Shown here piece by piece: positions 8,364-17,001 of a DNA stretch of 64,000 nt. Source of the stretch: JAHBTB01 sp964451255. Lineage in GTDB: Bacteria > Armatimonadota > Fimbriimonadia > Fimbriimonadales > Fimbriimonadaceae. The DNA lies in the NCBI GenBank assembly GCA_964451255.1, contig CAYVHL010000001.1, positions 1 to 64,000 of the forward strand, given 5' to 3'. The notes under the pieces were generated by a model that had not been told where the DNA came from, ran no database searches, and was given only the letters and a program-made list of their open reading frames with translations. A program made the translations under genes and the position numbers. How positions within the stretch are numbered: position 1 is the stretch's first letter; the number at the start of each line of letters is the position of its first letter.

Positions 8364-10274
8364 TTACGGCTTAGCCAGCTTGTATCTGAGCCTGGTCACG
8401 GTGGCCCCCACCTTGACGTTGCACGTCAAGAGCGACACCTTCTTAGCGCCAAATCCGATATCAAAGACCAAATTCTTCTTGGAGTCGCCACCCGGCACCA
8501 GATCGCCTAGATCCAGGGTTCCGCTTGTAGATTTGGTCGCGCCTAGCTGCACCTCCAGGACTTGGACGCCGTGGGCTGTGCCAGAGCCGTTGTTGGAGAC
8601 GGTCACCTCGACTTGGGTCGCGGTTCCCGTTGAGACCACTCTGGCCCTGAGGTGGATCGCGGGCGTGCCCGCACCGCCCGGCGACAGGGTGCCGCCCTCA
8701 AAGTCTTGGGCTGGTCGGCCCGAGACCGACCGTTCCGCGGACACCGGATAACCCCAACGGCCGGTCGGGCCGCCCTCTTGTCCGTACTGCGCGTAGACCC
8801 CCCCACTCACCTGCCAAGTCCCCTTTGCCGTGGTCGAGTAGATCGCGCCGCCCTCAAACATTTGCGCCACGCCTGCCGTGCCAAAGGGCGAGGTACCCCC
8901 AGCGGTCTGGTCACTCGCCGGGAACCCGAGGGCAGAGGTCGGGCCACTGTAGGCGGCCCCGATGGGGCCGCCCACCCCCCAGACGCCTTTCACAGAAGAG
9001 TAGACGCTCCCGCCGCTAAACGCCTGTGATTGGCCGATGCTCCCTTGGGGCGACGGCCCGGCCACGCGCGAGTCTGCCGACGGCCATCCGAGGGCTCCTC
9101 CAGTCTCGCCTTCCGCCTGGTAGTAGGCGAGGAACGGGCTGGTCACCATGTAGGCAAGCCCGACGCCGGACCTCTCGTAAACTTTGCCGTTCTGGCACAG
9201 CAGGGACCATCCGCCCGTCACTGCGGTTTGGTCGCCGACCAGGTAGCCCAGGGGGCCGTTCGGGCCACCCGTGTTGTGATACACAGTGCTGATCGCGCCA
9301 TAGACCAGACACGCCGGGTACGTGGCCGACGCCCCTTCGTTGTCAATGATCTTGCTACTGGAGATGTTGCCGCCACTGAAGGGTTGCTCCTCGGCCCTCT
9401 TCGGGCTGAAGTTCGCCCATTCGACAAGGCTTTGCGGCTTGCCCAACGCCGCCAACCCGCCGTTCCGATTGTAACAGTCGATGAAATGCTGGGGGTTCTG
9501 TCCACCCTCTCCGACACCGATCTGGTGTCCGTAAAGCTTCAGCATGTCCAGCGTCCCATAGAAGACGTCTCCGTCCACGTTGCCGGTCACGCCGGGCACG
9601 GTCTCGCGGTCGCTGTATTGGCGCATTGCGACGAAGGGCCACGGCGTGCTCGGGGCCGAAGCGTCCTTGTCGTAGTCCCAGTAGGCCAACCAAAGGCCAT
9701 AGTCGCCGTTGATCACCGGCGACCAATCGTAGGCCCTGGCCGTCGACCGGTTGATATAGATCAAGGGCTTGACGCCGAGCCTCGCCTGCACCGTGTCGAG
9801 CCAGGTCTTGCACCACGCGACCTTGTCACCCGACCAGTTCTCCTCGAAGTCCAGGACGGCGAATTGTCCGGGCTTCAGCGGGCCGACATTGTCCGCAAAG
9901 TAGTTGGCCGACTCGGTCGCCGAGTGGTACTGCGGGTAGGCGTAGTGGTAGAAGCCGATCTCGGTCCCCTGCGCCTCCAGCCCTGCCCGGTTCTGGAGGT
10001 ATTTCTGGTCACGGGTCGTACCGTAGTCCGAACGCATGACTACGAACGAGACCGCTGATGCCAATGCAGGGAAATTGATGTTCCCTTGCCATTTGGAAAT
10101 GTCGACGCCCCAGATCTTGGGGCCGCGAGTCGGGCCGGGAGAAGCGCCGGTCGCACGGCCATATGCCGGGTTCCGGCCCATCGCGCCGTCCTGGTTCCTC
10201 TCCTGCCAACCTAGCGCGAAGAGCGGCAGCCCCACCAATGCAAGCAGGCCGAATGCCCGGACCAAGCGATTCAT
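8364..10274 (-). CDS. Secreted GH25 muramidase with LGFP repeats
   Basis: Predicted 636-residue exported peptidoglycan hydrolase. Residues 1-22 are a signal peptide (MNRLVRAFGLLALVGLPLFA). A glycoside hydrolase family 25 lysozyme domain follows (GVDISKWQGNINF with the first catalytic Asp, and FAVLDFEENW with the Asp-Glu pair). The next 220 residues hold LGFP-type repeats (PLGYL, ALGWPSAD, ALGFPASD, RWGYPVSAE), a module that binds cell-envelope glycans. The C-terminus resembles a CARDB/Ig-like beta domain (VEVTVSNNGSGTAHGV). I chose the ATG at 10274 because it overlaps the preceding lipoprotein stop as ATGA and starts the signal peptide. Confidence 0.9.
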   Translation of the reverse strand: MNRLVRAFGLLALVGLPLFALGWQERNQDGAMGRNPAYGRATGASPGPTRGPKIWGVDISKWQGNINFPALASAVSFVVMRSDYGTTRDQKYLQNRAGLEAQGTEIGFYHYAYPQYHSATESANYFADNVGPLKPGQFAVLDFEENWSGDKVAWCKTWLDTVQARLGVKPLIYINRSTARAYDWSPVINGDYGLWLAYWDYDKDASAPSTPWPFVAMRQYSDRETVPGVTGNVDGDVFYGTLDMLKLYGHQIGVGEGGQNPQHFIDCYNRNGGLAALGKPQSLVEWANFSPKRAEEQPFSGGNISSSKIIDNEGASATYPACLVYGAISTVYHNTGGPNGPLGYLVGDQTAVTGGWSLLCQNGKVYERSGVGLAYMVTSPFLAYYQAEGETGGALGWPSADSRVAGPSPQGSIGQSQAFSGGSVYSSVKGVWGVGGPIGAAYSGPTSALGFPASDQTAGGTSPFGTAGVAQMFEGGAIYSTTAKGTWQVSGGVYAQYGQEGGPTGRWGYPVSAERSVSGRPAQDFEGGTLSPGGAGTPAIHLRARVVSTGTATQVEVTVSNNGSGTAHGVQVLEVQLGATKSTSGTLDLGDLVPGGDSKKNLVFDIGFGAKKVSLLTCNVKVGATVTRLRYKLAKP

Positions 10275-10729
10275 CGGGACAACACCGCCGGGTCGTAACT
10301 GACCGTGCATGTGCCAGCCGAGGTAGGCGAGACGCCGGTGATCAGGACGCGGTAGTGGACGCCACCAGAGACACTCAAAGCGACGGCGGCGTCTGTCCCC
10401 CCGCCGCTGTCGTCGTCTTCGGAGACCGTCTCATACGTGCCGTCCGCGTTCATCTTCTCGACGCTGAGGAATGCGTCGAACGCGGTGGAAGAGGCTTTGA
10501 TCTGGGACGTTCCCGACCCCGAACCGGTGAGGTCCAACGAGGCGTAGCTTGACCCGTCCTCGAACTTCGGGGAGGACGTGCCCAAAACAACTGAGAAGGT
10601 TCCGCCGGTCGATCCCCCATTGGAGCCGCCGGTCTGTCCGCCCGCGCTGCCCCCGCCACCGCCGCAACTCGTCAGCACAAGGGCGAGGACGAACGCTCCT
10701 CCGCCAAGAACACACTCACGCGCCTTCAT
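10271..10729 (-). CDS. Gly-rich lipoprotein coupled to GH25 gene
   Basis: A 152-residue predicted lipoprotein. The signal peptide ends in a lipobox (VLTSC) followed by a glycine-rich linker (GGGGGSAGGQTGGSNGGSTG), then a beta-rich domain with DLTGSGSGTSQIKASS and GVHYRVLITGVSP. The domain resembles bacterial pre-peptidase C-terminal type beta domains, but I cannot confirm this. The ATG at 10729 is preceded by GAGGTGG at Shine-Dalgarno distance. The TGA stop overlaps the GH25 start (ATGA), so the pair is co-expressed; it may anchor or assist the secreted muramidase. Confidence 0.8.
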   Translation of the reverse strand: MKARECVLGGGAFVLALVLTSCGGGGGSAGGQTGGSNGGSTGGTFSVVLGTSSPKFEDGSSYASLDLTGSGSGTSQIKASSTAFDAFLSVEKMNADGTYETVSEDDDSGGGTDAAVALSVSGGVHYRVLITGVSPTSAGTCTVSYDPAVLSR

Positions 10730-10745
10730 CCGTGATCCACCTCGG

Positions 10746-10751
10746 GCTATA
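10746..10751 (-). promoter_or_regulatory. -10 hexamer of the lipoprotein-GH25 operon
   Basis: TATAGC on the minus strand, 16 nt upstream of the lipoprotein ATG. The GAGGTGG ribosome-binding site lies between them, so this unit has a short conventional leader. Confidence 0.4.
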
Positions 10752-10868
10752 CGGATAGCACAAATACGGGCAAACCGTGGCGTCCCAGACGGATAAAATT
10801 CTGCCCTGCTCAGGCATGGGTCGCCCTCAGACGAGTTGGTCTTGACCCCATGCAGGTTCAAAATCGGG

Positions 10869-10874
10869 TATAGC
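10869..10874 (+). promoter_or_regulatory. -10 hexamer of ligD
   Basis: GGG followed by TATAGC, ending 8 nt before the ligD GTG at 10883, with no Shine-Dalgarno sequence: a leaderless arrangement. Confidence 0.5.
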
Positions 10875-10882
10875 CGCATCCG

Positions 10883-13216
10883 GTGGCCGACAAGCTAGAA
10901 AAGTACCGGGGCAAACGCTCGTTCGACGAGACGAGCGAGCCCGAAGGCGTCGTCACCGAGACCGCCGGACACATTTACACCGTCCAAGAGCACCACGCCA
11001 GACAACTCCACTGGGATCTGCGCCTCGAACACGGCGGTGTGCTCCTAAGCTGGGCGGTTCCCAAGGGTCCGCCGGAGCGCGAGGGCGTCCGACGGCTCGC
11101 CGTCAAAGTTGAAGACCACCCGGTCGATTACGCGACTTTCGCGGGCGAGATCCCCAAAGGCAACTACGGCGCGGGCAAGGTCGTCTTGTGGGACAAGGGC
11201 ACCTGGCAGCCGATCTACAAAGACACTGACACTCAGTTGAAAGAAGGCAAGCTGGAGTTCACGATCCGTGGCCAACGGCTCAACGGCGACTTCGTCCTCA
11301 TCCGCACCGACGACGAGAAAGACGAATGGCTTTGGATGAAGATGAAGCCTTCCACGACCGCCGCCAAGCCCCGCCTTGTCGCCGATGTGCCCGGACCCCC
11401 GGCTGAACTGCCCAAGTCGCTGGCCCCGATGCTCTGCACGAGGACAGACAATGTGCCGGTCGGCGAACAATGGGTGCACGAGATCAAGTGGGACGGCTGG
11501 CGCATCCTGGCCAGGTGTGTCGATTACGGCGTCGAATTCCGCACCAGGAACGACCAACCCGTGCACTTCACCGGGCTCGGAACTGTGCTCGCTAGAGCGA
11601 TTCCCGCCGGTTCGATCATTGACGGCGAGGTCGTCGTGTTCGACGAGTTCGGCGTCAGCCGGTTTCCGCTCATCCAGCAGGCACTGCGCAACAACAAGAC
11701 CGAGTCGGCGGTCTTTGTCGCGTTCGACGCCCCGTTCCTGCAGGGTCGCGACCTTCGAGACTTGCCGCTCCACCGGAGAAAGCAGCTTCTTCAAGAGGTG
11801 CTGGAACCGAACAAGAACAGTCGGTTGCGTCTGTCAGAACACCACGGCGGCGACGGCAGCGAGTTGTTCCGTGCAGCTTGCAAGGCCGGACTGGAAGGCA
11901 TCGTCAGCAAAAGGGTCGACAGCCCCTACCGTTCAGTCCGCAGCAAGGACTGGACAAAGGTGCGCTGTGAGAAGAAGCTCAAGGCGATGATAGGGGGCTA
12001 CACCCTAATGGCCGGAACAAGCCGTTCGGTCGGGGCTCTGGTGCTCGGCGCTCGGTCGGGCGGCGACAAGCTGCAGTACATCGGTAGGGTCGGCACGGGG
12101 TTCTCTGACGCGCTACGCTCCAAGCTCTTCAAGACTCTGAGCCCGTTGCAACGACTGGACCCGCCTTTCGAGCCCTTGCTCGACCGAGAGCAAGACAAGG
12201 ACGTCACCTATGTCGATCCAGAGTTCATGGCCGAGATCATCTTCCTGGACTGGAGCGGTGACGGTTTGGTCAGACAGGGCAAATTCGTGAGCTTCGGCCC
12301 AGCCCCCGTCTCCCAACCCGAGCCAGAAGCCCCTAGGGAGCCGGCCCCGACACCCAAGCGCACGGTGGCGATATCCAGCGGAGACCGTGTCCTCGACCCG
12401 TCTAGCGGGATGACCAAGGGCCAGGTCGCCGACTTCTACGAGGCCGTCGCCGAGCGCATGCTTGTACACCTTGGCGGGCGACCGCTGTCCCTCCTTCGGA
12501 GTCCGGAGGGCATTACGGACGGAGTCTTCTTCCAAAAGCACCGGATGTCCGGCCTGGGCAAGGCCGTCCACAGTGTCCGGGTCAAGGAGTCTGGGAGCGA
12601 GAACGAAGAACCGTATATGTACGTCGACACCCGCGAGGGCCTGCTGAACCTCGTCCAGATGGGGGCGGTCGAGTTTCACCCCTGGGGGAGCACTGTCGCC
12701 GACCTCGAACGTCCGGACGTCCTTGTCTTTGACCTCGACCCCTCGCCCGAAGTCTCGTGGGAAGCGACGACTGAGGCGGCGATTGAAGTCCGGGACGAGC
12801 TGAGGCGGTTCGGATTCAAACCCTTGACCAAGGTCACCGGCGGCAAAGGCGTCCACGTGGTCGTCCCGATCGTCCCCGATTTGGATTGGGACGAGGCAAA
12901 GGAGTTTTGCGAGAAGTTTGCCAAAGCCATGTCGGGCCGAGACCCTCATCGGTACATCGCCAAGGTCTCGAAGTCCGCCCGAAAGGGCAAGATCCTGCTG
13001 GACTACTTGAGGAACGGGCGTGGCGCCACCGCTGTCGCTCCCTACAGCCTACGGGCCCGCCCCTACATGCCCGTGGCCATGCCGGTCAGTTGGGACGAGC
13101 TTCCGTCATTGGGCCCGGGGGCGATCACACCCGATGAAGCTGTGCGGCGAGTCCTGGAAGAACTGGACCCTTGGGCAGACTTCGAGGCGCACCGGGTCCA
13201 GTTTCCGACCGGCTAG
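10883..13216 (+). CDS. ligD: LigD, multidomain NHEJ DNA ligase
   Basis: ATP-dependent ligase for non-homologous end joining, 777 residues, domain order phosphoesterase-ligase-polymerase. Residues about 10-150 are the 3'-phosphoesterase (FVVQ-type core seen as HHARQLHWDLRLEH). About 180-490 is the adenylyltransferase/OB ligase, with motif I in HEIKWDGWR. About 510-775 is the primase-like polymerase, with the DLDPSPE metal motif and VTGGKGVHVVVP. It starts with GTG at 10883. Its TAG stop shares CTA with the TAG stop of the convergent ku gene, so both NHEJ components sit tail to tail. Such repair acts on double-strand breaks when no sister copy is available. Confidence 0.97.
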   Translation: MADKLEKYRGKRSFDETSEPEGVVTETAGHIYTVQEHHARQLHWDLRLEHGGVLLSWAVPKGPPEREGVRRLAVKVEDHPVDYATFAGEIPKGNYGAGKVVLWDKGTWQPIYKDTDTQLKEGKLEFTIRGQRLNGDFVLIRTDDEKDEWLWMKMKPSTTAAKPRLVADVPGPPAELPKSLAPMLCTRTDNVPVGEQWVHEIKWDGWRILARCVDYGVEFRTRNDQPVHFTGLGTVLARAIPAGSIIDGEVVVFDEFGVSRFPLIQQALRNNKTESAVFVAFDAPFLQGRDLRDLPLHRRKQLLQEVLEPNKNSRLRLSEHHGGDGSELFRAACKAGLEGIVSKRVDSPYRSVRSKDWTKVRCEKKLKAMIGGYTLMAGTSRSVGALVLGARSGGDKLQYIGRVGTGFSDALRSKLFKTLSPLQRLDPPFEPLLDREQDKDVTYVDPEFMAEIIFLDWSGDGLVRQGKFVSFGPAPVSQPEPEAPREPAPTPKRTVAISSGDRVLDPSSGMTKGQVADFYEAVAERMLVHLGGRPLSLLRSPEGITDGVFFQKHRMSGLGKAVHSVRVKESGSENEEPYMYVDTREGLLNLVQMGAVEFHPWGSTVADLERPDVLVFDLDPSPEVSWEATTEAAIEVRDELRRFGFKPLTKVTGGKGVHVVVPIVPDLDWDEAKEFCEKFAKAMSGRDPHRYIAKVSKSARKGKILLDYLRNGRGATAVAPYSLRARPYMPVAMPVSWDELPSLGPGAITPDEAVRRVLEELDPWADFEAHRVQFPTG

Positions 13217-14082
13217 GCCTTCTTTTCGTTCGCTCGGTTCTTGACGCTTTCCGAGAGGAGCGAAGCCAAGTCGATGACGTTTCGTGTCTCTCGGGGTTGG
13301 TCGTCGCCTTCGACAGCCGCGATGCGAGGTGTGAGGCCACCAGACTCGACCTTCTTGTCGATCCATTCCAGCAGGGCCTCCCGATATTCGTCGTGGTACT
13401 TGAGCGGCTCCCAATCCTCTTCCATCGACTGGACGAGTTGCTCGGCGAGTTTGACCTCACGGTCGGAGATGTTGTACGCCTCGTGCCCCTTGTCCGGGAG
13501 GTTGTAGCTGTCCACCTGCCGTAGCTCGTGGGCGAACCGGAGCATGATGACCACGAGGGCGTTGTCCCGTGGCATGAGCGCAGCGAGATACTCGCGGGTC
13601 CGGATGGCGACTTTCGCGATCCCCATGCGGCCGGACTCCTTGAGGACGTCCCGAAGCAGGACGTAACCCTTCTCCATCTTCTTTTTGGGGACGAGGATAT
13701 ACGGCTTCTCAAAGTACATCTCGTCGATCGCCTCTCGTGGGACGAAAGCTTGCACGTCGATCGTCTTCAGGGACTCGACGGCGAGGTTCTCAAAGTCCTC
13801 CTTCGTCAGGACCACGTAGTTCTCGTCGCTGTACTCGTAACCCTTGACGATCTGATCCCAGGGCACTTCCTTTCCGGTCACGGCGTTGACGCGCTGGTAC
13901 TTGACGTTCGCTTTGTCCCGCGCGTCGAGCATCTTGAAGCCCAGTTCATTGCGCTGTTCTAGCGAGAATAACGACACCGGGACGTTAACCAAGCCGAACG
14001 AGATGCTGCCCGTCCAAATGGGCCTCCCCGTGCCTTCTGGCCGTTCGTTTTCGCTCTCTTCTGTCGTCGCTTTGCGCGCCAT
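13213..14082 (-). CDS. ku: Ku, DNA end-binding protein of NHEJ
   Basis: Homodimeric Ku ring protein that binds double-strand break ends and recruits LigD. It has 289 residues; the Ku core is clear from RPIWTGSISFGLVNVPVSL, through CW-like VKYQRVNAVTGKEV and YYFEKPY-like MYFEKPYILVP, to REYLAALMPRDNALVVIMLRFAHELR. The C-terminal tail is short and basic/charged. The start ATG at 14082 has a TATCCA hexamer 10 nt upstream and no Shine-Dalgarno sequence. It lies tail to tail with ligD and head-on with nothing else; rpsG ends 170 bp upstream, beyond a terminator. Confidence 0.97.
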   Translation of the reverse strand: MARKATTEESENERPEGTGRPIWTGSISFGLVNVPVSLFSLEQRNELGFKMLDARDKANVKYQRVNAVTGKEVPWDQIVKGYEYSDENYVVLTKEDFENLAVESLKTIDVQAFVPREAIDEMYFEKPYILVPKKKMEKGYVLLRDVLKESGRMGIAKVAIRTREYLAALMPRDNALVVIMLRFAHELRQVDSYNLPDKGHEAYNISDREVKLAEQLVQSMEEDWEPLKYHDEYREALLEWIDKKVESGGLTPRIAAVEGDDQPRETRNVIDLASLLSESVKNRANEKKA

Positions 14083-14208
14083 AGGTCACCACTGGATACG
14101 ACGCCGCGGCGCGGCGCGATCCCCTATTCTAAGCCAACTTCCGAAAATGTCAAAGCATCTGCATCGCCGAGAGGGGTGTCCAGCGGATAAGCACCGGGCA
14201 AAAACGAA

Positions 14209-14231
14209 GCCGCCCTGGTATCCAGGGCGGC
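14209..14231 (-). terminator. Intrinsic terminator of rpsL-rpsG
   Basis: Perfect 10-bp inverted repeat (GCCGCCCTGG with loop ATA) followed on the minus strand by TTCGTTTTTG. It lies 21 bp after the rpsG stop and ends the rpsL-rpsG unit before ku. Confidence 0.85.
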
Positions 14232-14251
14232 CGAACATCTTGTGCGAGCGG

Positions 14252-14722
14252 TCAGAACCGATAGTGGCTGAAGGCGCGGTTGGCCTCTGCCATCTTGTGG
14301 GTGTCTTCTTTCTTCTTGACCGCCGAACCCGTGTTGTTGTAGGCGTCGACGAACTCACCGGCCAGCTTGTCGACCATGCTCTTTCCGCTTCGGCGACGGG
14401 AATAGGTCACCAACCAGCGCAAGGCAAGGGTGCGGCGCCGGGCGGGACGGACGTCCATCGGAACCTGGTAGGTCTGGCCGCCGACACGGCGAGGCCGGAC
14501 CTCGACGTTCGGCATGATGTTGCTGAGGGCCTTCTCAAAGACTTCGAGCGGTTCGGTCTCGAGTTTGGCGGCGGCCGCTTCCAGAGACCGGTAAACGATG
14601 GTCTCAGACTTGCCTTTCTTGCCGTCGAGCATGAGGCGGTTGATAAAACGTTGGAGGAGTTCGTTGCCGTGGACGGGATCCGGCAGGACGACTCGGGGCG
14701 GGACTTGTCCTTTTCGTGGCAT
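14252..14722 (-). CDS. rpsG: 30S ribosomal protein S7
   Basis: Primary binder of the 16S rRNA 3' major domain and organiser of the head of the 30S subunit. It has 156 residues, the usual length, starting MPRKGQVPPR and containing NRLMLDGKKGKSE and NVEVRPRRVGGQTYQVP. It follows rpsL by 3 nt. Unlike the classical str operon it is not followed by fusA and tuf: a terminator at 14209-14231 closes the unit. Confidence 0.98.
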   Translation of the reverse strand: MPRKGQVPPRVVLPDPVHGNELLQRFINRLMLDGKKGKSETIVYRSLEAAAAKLETEPLEVFEKALSNIMPNVEVRPRRVGGQTYQVPMDVRPARRRTLALRWLVTYSRRRSGKSMVDKLAGEFVDAYNNTGSAVKKKEDTHKMAEANRAFSHYRF

Positions 14723-14725
14723 GGT

Positions 14726-15109
14726 TTACTTCGCTGCCGCCTTGGGCCTCTTGGCGCCGTACTTGCTGCGGCTCTTCATCCGCTTGGTCACGCCGCCAGT
14801 CTGCTGCGTGCCCCGCACGATGTGGTACCGGACGCCCGGCAGGTCTTTGACGCGTCCGCCGCGGACGAGGACGACCGAGTGCTCCTGCAGGTTGTGCCCT
14901 TCGCCTGGTATGTAGGCGGTCACCTCGATGCCGTTGACCAACCGGACGCGCGCGACCTTGCGGAGGGCGGAGTTGGGTTTCTTCGGCGTCACGGTGCGGA
15001 CAATCGTGCACACCCCCCGTTTGAACGGGTTCTGCTTGAGCGCGGGCGACTTCGATTTGCGCGAAGCCTGCTCGCGGCCTTTGCGGACAAGCTGGTTTAC
15101 GGTCGGCAT
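14726..15109 (-). CDS. rpsL: 30S ribosomal protein S12
   Basis: Decoding-centre ribosomal protein, 127 residues. The streptomycin-site segments TPKKPNSALRKVARVRL and RGGRVKDLPGVRYHIVRG carry the usual lysines, so no resistance substitution is seen at the classical sites. AGGAAC precedes the ATG. It is the first gene of a two-gene unit with rpsG, read from the promoter at 15321-15350 through a leader of about 200 nt. Confidence 0.98.
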   Translation of the reverse strand: MPTVNQLVRKGREQASRKSKSPALKQNPFKRGVCTIVRTVTPKKPNSALRKVARVRLVNGIEVTAYIPGEGHNLQEHSVVLVRGGRVKDLPGVRYHIVRGTQQTGGVTKRMKSRSKYGAKRPKAAAK

Positions 15110-15175
15110 TCGTTCCTCAGGTCTTCCTCTAATCTCTTCTCGGTATTGTCCTGCCCGACCCTATCCGGAGCCAAA

Positions 15176-15244
15176 TCAAAAGGCCCCTGGCTGTCGCCAT
15201 GGGCCCCTTCGCGGTGACTTTGCTTGAACGTGAATGTCTTTCAT
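15176..15244 (-). CDS. Putative 22-residue leader peptide in rpsL leader
   Basis: Short frame in the rpsL leader starting ATG at 15244 and ending TGA at 15176, encoding MKDIHVQAKSPRRGPWRQPG plus AF. Its start overlaps the TGA of a four-codon frame (MTTA) that is preceded by AGGAGG. The last codons run through both arms of the hairpin at 15182-15205 and the stop lies in the following U-tract, so ribosome position could control hairpin formation. Whether it is translated is not known. Confidence 0.35.
   Translation of the reverse strand: MKDIHVQAKSPRRGPWRQPGAF
15178..15205 (-). promoter_or_regulatory. Attenuator-like hairpin in rpsL leader
   Basis: On the minus strand GGCCCATGGC, loop GACA, GCCAGGGGCC form a 10-bp stem with one mismatch, followed by TTTTGATTT. 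It resembles an intrinsic terminator but sits between the rpsL promoter and the rpsL start, with no upstream gene to terminate. Confidence 0.5.
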
Positions 15245-15320
15245 GCCGTCGTCATCTCGAGAGTGGCCTCCTGCGAAAGGCGGTCAAGGTCGTGGCACGG
15301 TCAAACCGGGCCAGGTTCGG

Positions 15321-15350
15321 ATTATAGGCCCTCAGCTCGGTTGGCGTCAA
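15321..15350 (-). promoter_or_regulatory. Strong sigma-70-type promoter of rpsL-rpsG
   Basis: Minus-strand -35 TTGACG (15345-15350), an 18-bp spacer and a consensus -10 TATAAT (15321-15326). The predicted start is near 15313, leaving a leader of about 200 nt before rpsL. The 308-bp interval 15110-15417 holds this promoter, the leader structures and the lysS promoter. Confidence 0.7.
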
Positions 15351-15393
15351 GGTCCTAGTTCGGTCGTACCCTCTCCGCCGACGTGTCCCCTGC

Positions 15394-15399
15394 TATAGT
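15394..15399 (+). promoter_or_regulatory. -10 hexamer of lysS
   Basis: TATAGT ending 18 nt before the lysS ATG, which implies a leader of only about 10 nt without a Shine-Dalgarno sequence. Confidence 0.45.
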
Positions 15400-15417
15400 C
15401 TCGCTTGATTTCCCACC

Positions 15418-17001
15418 ATGTCTGACGAAATCCGCGAACAACGCCTGGCCAAGCTGGCCCGCCTGCGCGAACTGGGGCACGACCCTTATGCGGTCGAGCG
15501 CTTCCCCTTCGAGTGTTCGGCCGAACGACTCTTGGCCGACTTCGACTCCTTGGCTCCGCGCACCGAGGAGGAACAGGCGACCAAGCGCGTGCGGTTTGCC
15601 GGTCGGCTGGTCGGGCAGCGGTTGATGGGAAAGGCGGCCTTCGCCCACATTTCGGACGGCGACGGACGCATCCAAGGCTATTTCCGTAAAGATGACCTGG
15701 GCGACGTCCTTTGGGAGGTCTTCACCTTGATGGACGTCGGCGACCACGTCGGCGTCGAGGGCTACCTGTTCCTGACCAAGACCGGCGAGAAGTCGATCCA
15801 CGTGACCTCTCTCACGCCCCTCAGCAAGAGCCTACACGTCCTGCCCCTCGGCAAGGAGAAGGACGGCCAGCACTGGTATGGCCTCGCGGACGTCGACCAG
15901 AGGTACCGGCACCGCAACCTCGACTTGGTGTGCAACCCCGATGCCCGACGTCTGTTGCTCACAAGGTCGAAGATCGTGCGGGCCGTCCGGGACTTCTTTG
16001 GCGACAAAGGGTTCGTCGAGGTGGAGACGCCGCTTCTACAGCATGAGGCCGGCGGCGCGACCGCCCGCCCCTTCCTCACCCATTACAACGCCTACGACAT
16101 CGACGTCAAGCTACGCATCTCGCTCGAGCTGTATCTAAAGCGCGTCCTCTGTGGCGACGTGCCCAAGGTCTACGAGATCGGCCGCGTCTTCCGGAACGAG
16201 GGCGTGAGTAACCGCCACAACCCCGAGTTCACATTGCTCGAATGGTACGAGGCTTACGTGAACCTGGAGGACGTCATGGCGACCGTCGAAGACCTGATGC
16301 GCCACGTCGCGACGACGGCCTTCGGAACGGAGGTCGTCGAAATCCCCCTGCGGGCCGGAGAGCCGGAGGATGAGGTCACCCCAGGTGAGGTTCTTCGGAT
16401 GGACTTCGGAAAGCCTTGGCGGCGCGTCGATCTGATGGCCGAGATCGAACGCCACACCGGATTGTCACCTGCCGACCTCTCAACGTTGGACGCGGCAAAG
16501 GCGGCCCTACGGGAACGCGAAGTCGTCAACCCGGTCACCGGGAAGCGCATCGACCCCGATGCGGAGAACAATTTGGGCGGTCTGATCGAGAAGTTGCTGG
16601 AGGTCTTTGTCGAGCCGACACTTCAGGAACCGACCTTTGTGGTCGGATATCCGCTAGAGACTTCGCCCCTCGCGAAGAAGGACCCGAAGAACCCCGGCCT
16701 CACCCGCCGCTTCGAGGGCTACATCCGTGGCAAGGAGCTGTGCAACGCCTTCAGCGAGATCAACGATCCGCTGGACCAGCGTGAGCGGTTCGAAGACCAA
16801 CTCCGCCAACGTGCCGCGGGTGACGACGAGGCGCAACCGATGGACGAAGAGTTCATCTTCGCCCTCGAGAACGGCATGCCGCCCACTGGTGGCTGCGGGA
16901 TCGGGATCGACCGGATGGTCATGCTCCTCACTGGCGCCGAGCACCTCCGGGAGATCCTCATGTTCCCGATGATGAAGCCGGCCGGACTGGATCCGGATTA
17001 G
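15418..17001 (+). CDS. lysS: Lysyl-tRNA synthetase, class II
   Basis: Charges tRNA-Lys with lysine. It has 527 residues: an N-terminal OB-fold anticodon-binding domain (VRFAGRLVGQRLMGKAAFAHI, residues about 59-165) and a class II catalytic core with motif 2 FRNEGVSNRHNPEFTLLEWY and motif 3 GCGIGIDRMVMLLT. An acidic insertion rich in the GEPEDEVTPGEVLRMDF region separates motifs 2 and 3. Its TAG stop overlaps the TAA stop of the convergent Fpg/Nei gene. The start follows a -10 hexamer closely. Confidence 0.97.
   Translation: MSDEIREQRLAKLARLRELGHDPYAVERFPFECSAERLLADFDSLAPRTEEEQATKRVRFAGRLVGQRLMGKAAFAHISDGDGRIQGYFRKDDLGDVLWEVFTLMDVGDHVGVEGYLFLTKTGEKSIHVTSLTPLSKSLHVLPLGKEKDGQHWYGLADVDQRYRHRNLDLVCNPDARRLLLTRSKIVRAVRDFFGDKGFVEVETPLLQHEAGGATARPFLTHYNAYDIDVKLRISLELYLKRVLCGDVPKVYEIGRVFRNEGVSNRHNPEFTLLEWYEAYVNLEDVMATVEDLMRHVATTAFGTEVVEIPLRAGEPEDEVTPGEVLRMDFGKPWRRVDLMAEIERHTGLSPADLSTLDAAKAALREREVVNPVTGKRIDPDAENNLGGLIEKLLEVFVEPTLQEPTFVVGYPLETSPLAKKDPKNPGLTRRFEGYIRGKELCNAFSEINDPLDQRERFEDQLRQRAAGDDEAQPMDEEFIFALENGMPPTGGCGIGIDRMVMLLTGAEHLREILMFPMMKPAGLDPD

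Noticed and set aside
9030..10058. A 342-codon plus-strand open frame
   Set aside because: Antisense to the GH25 gene, whose domains, signal peptide and coupling are clear.
14726..15109. Streptomycin-resistance substitution in S12
   Set aside because: The lysines in TPKKPNS and GRVKDLPG are the normal residues.
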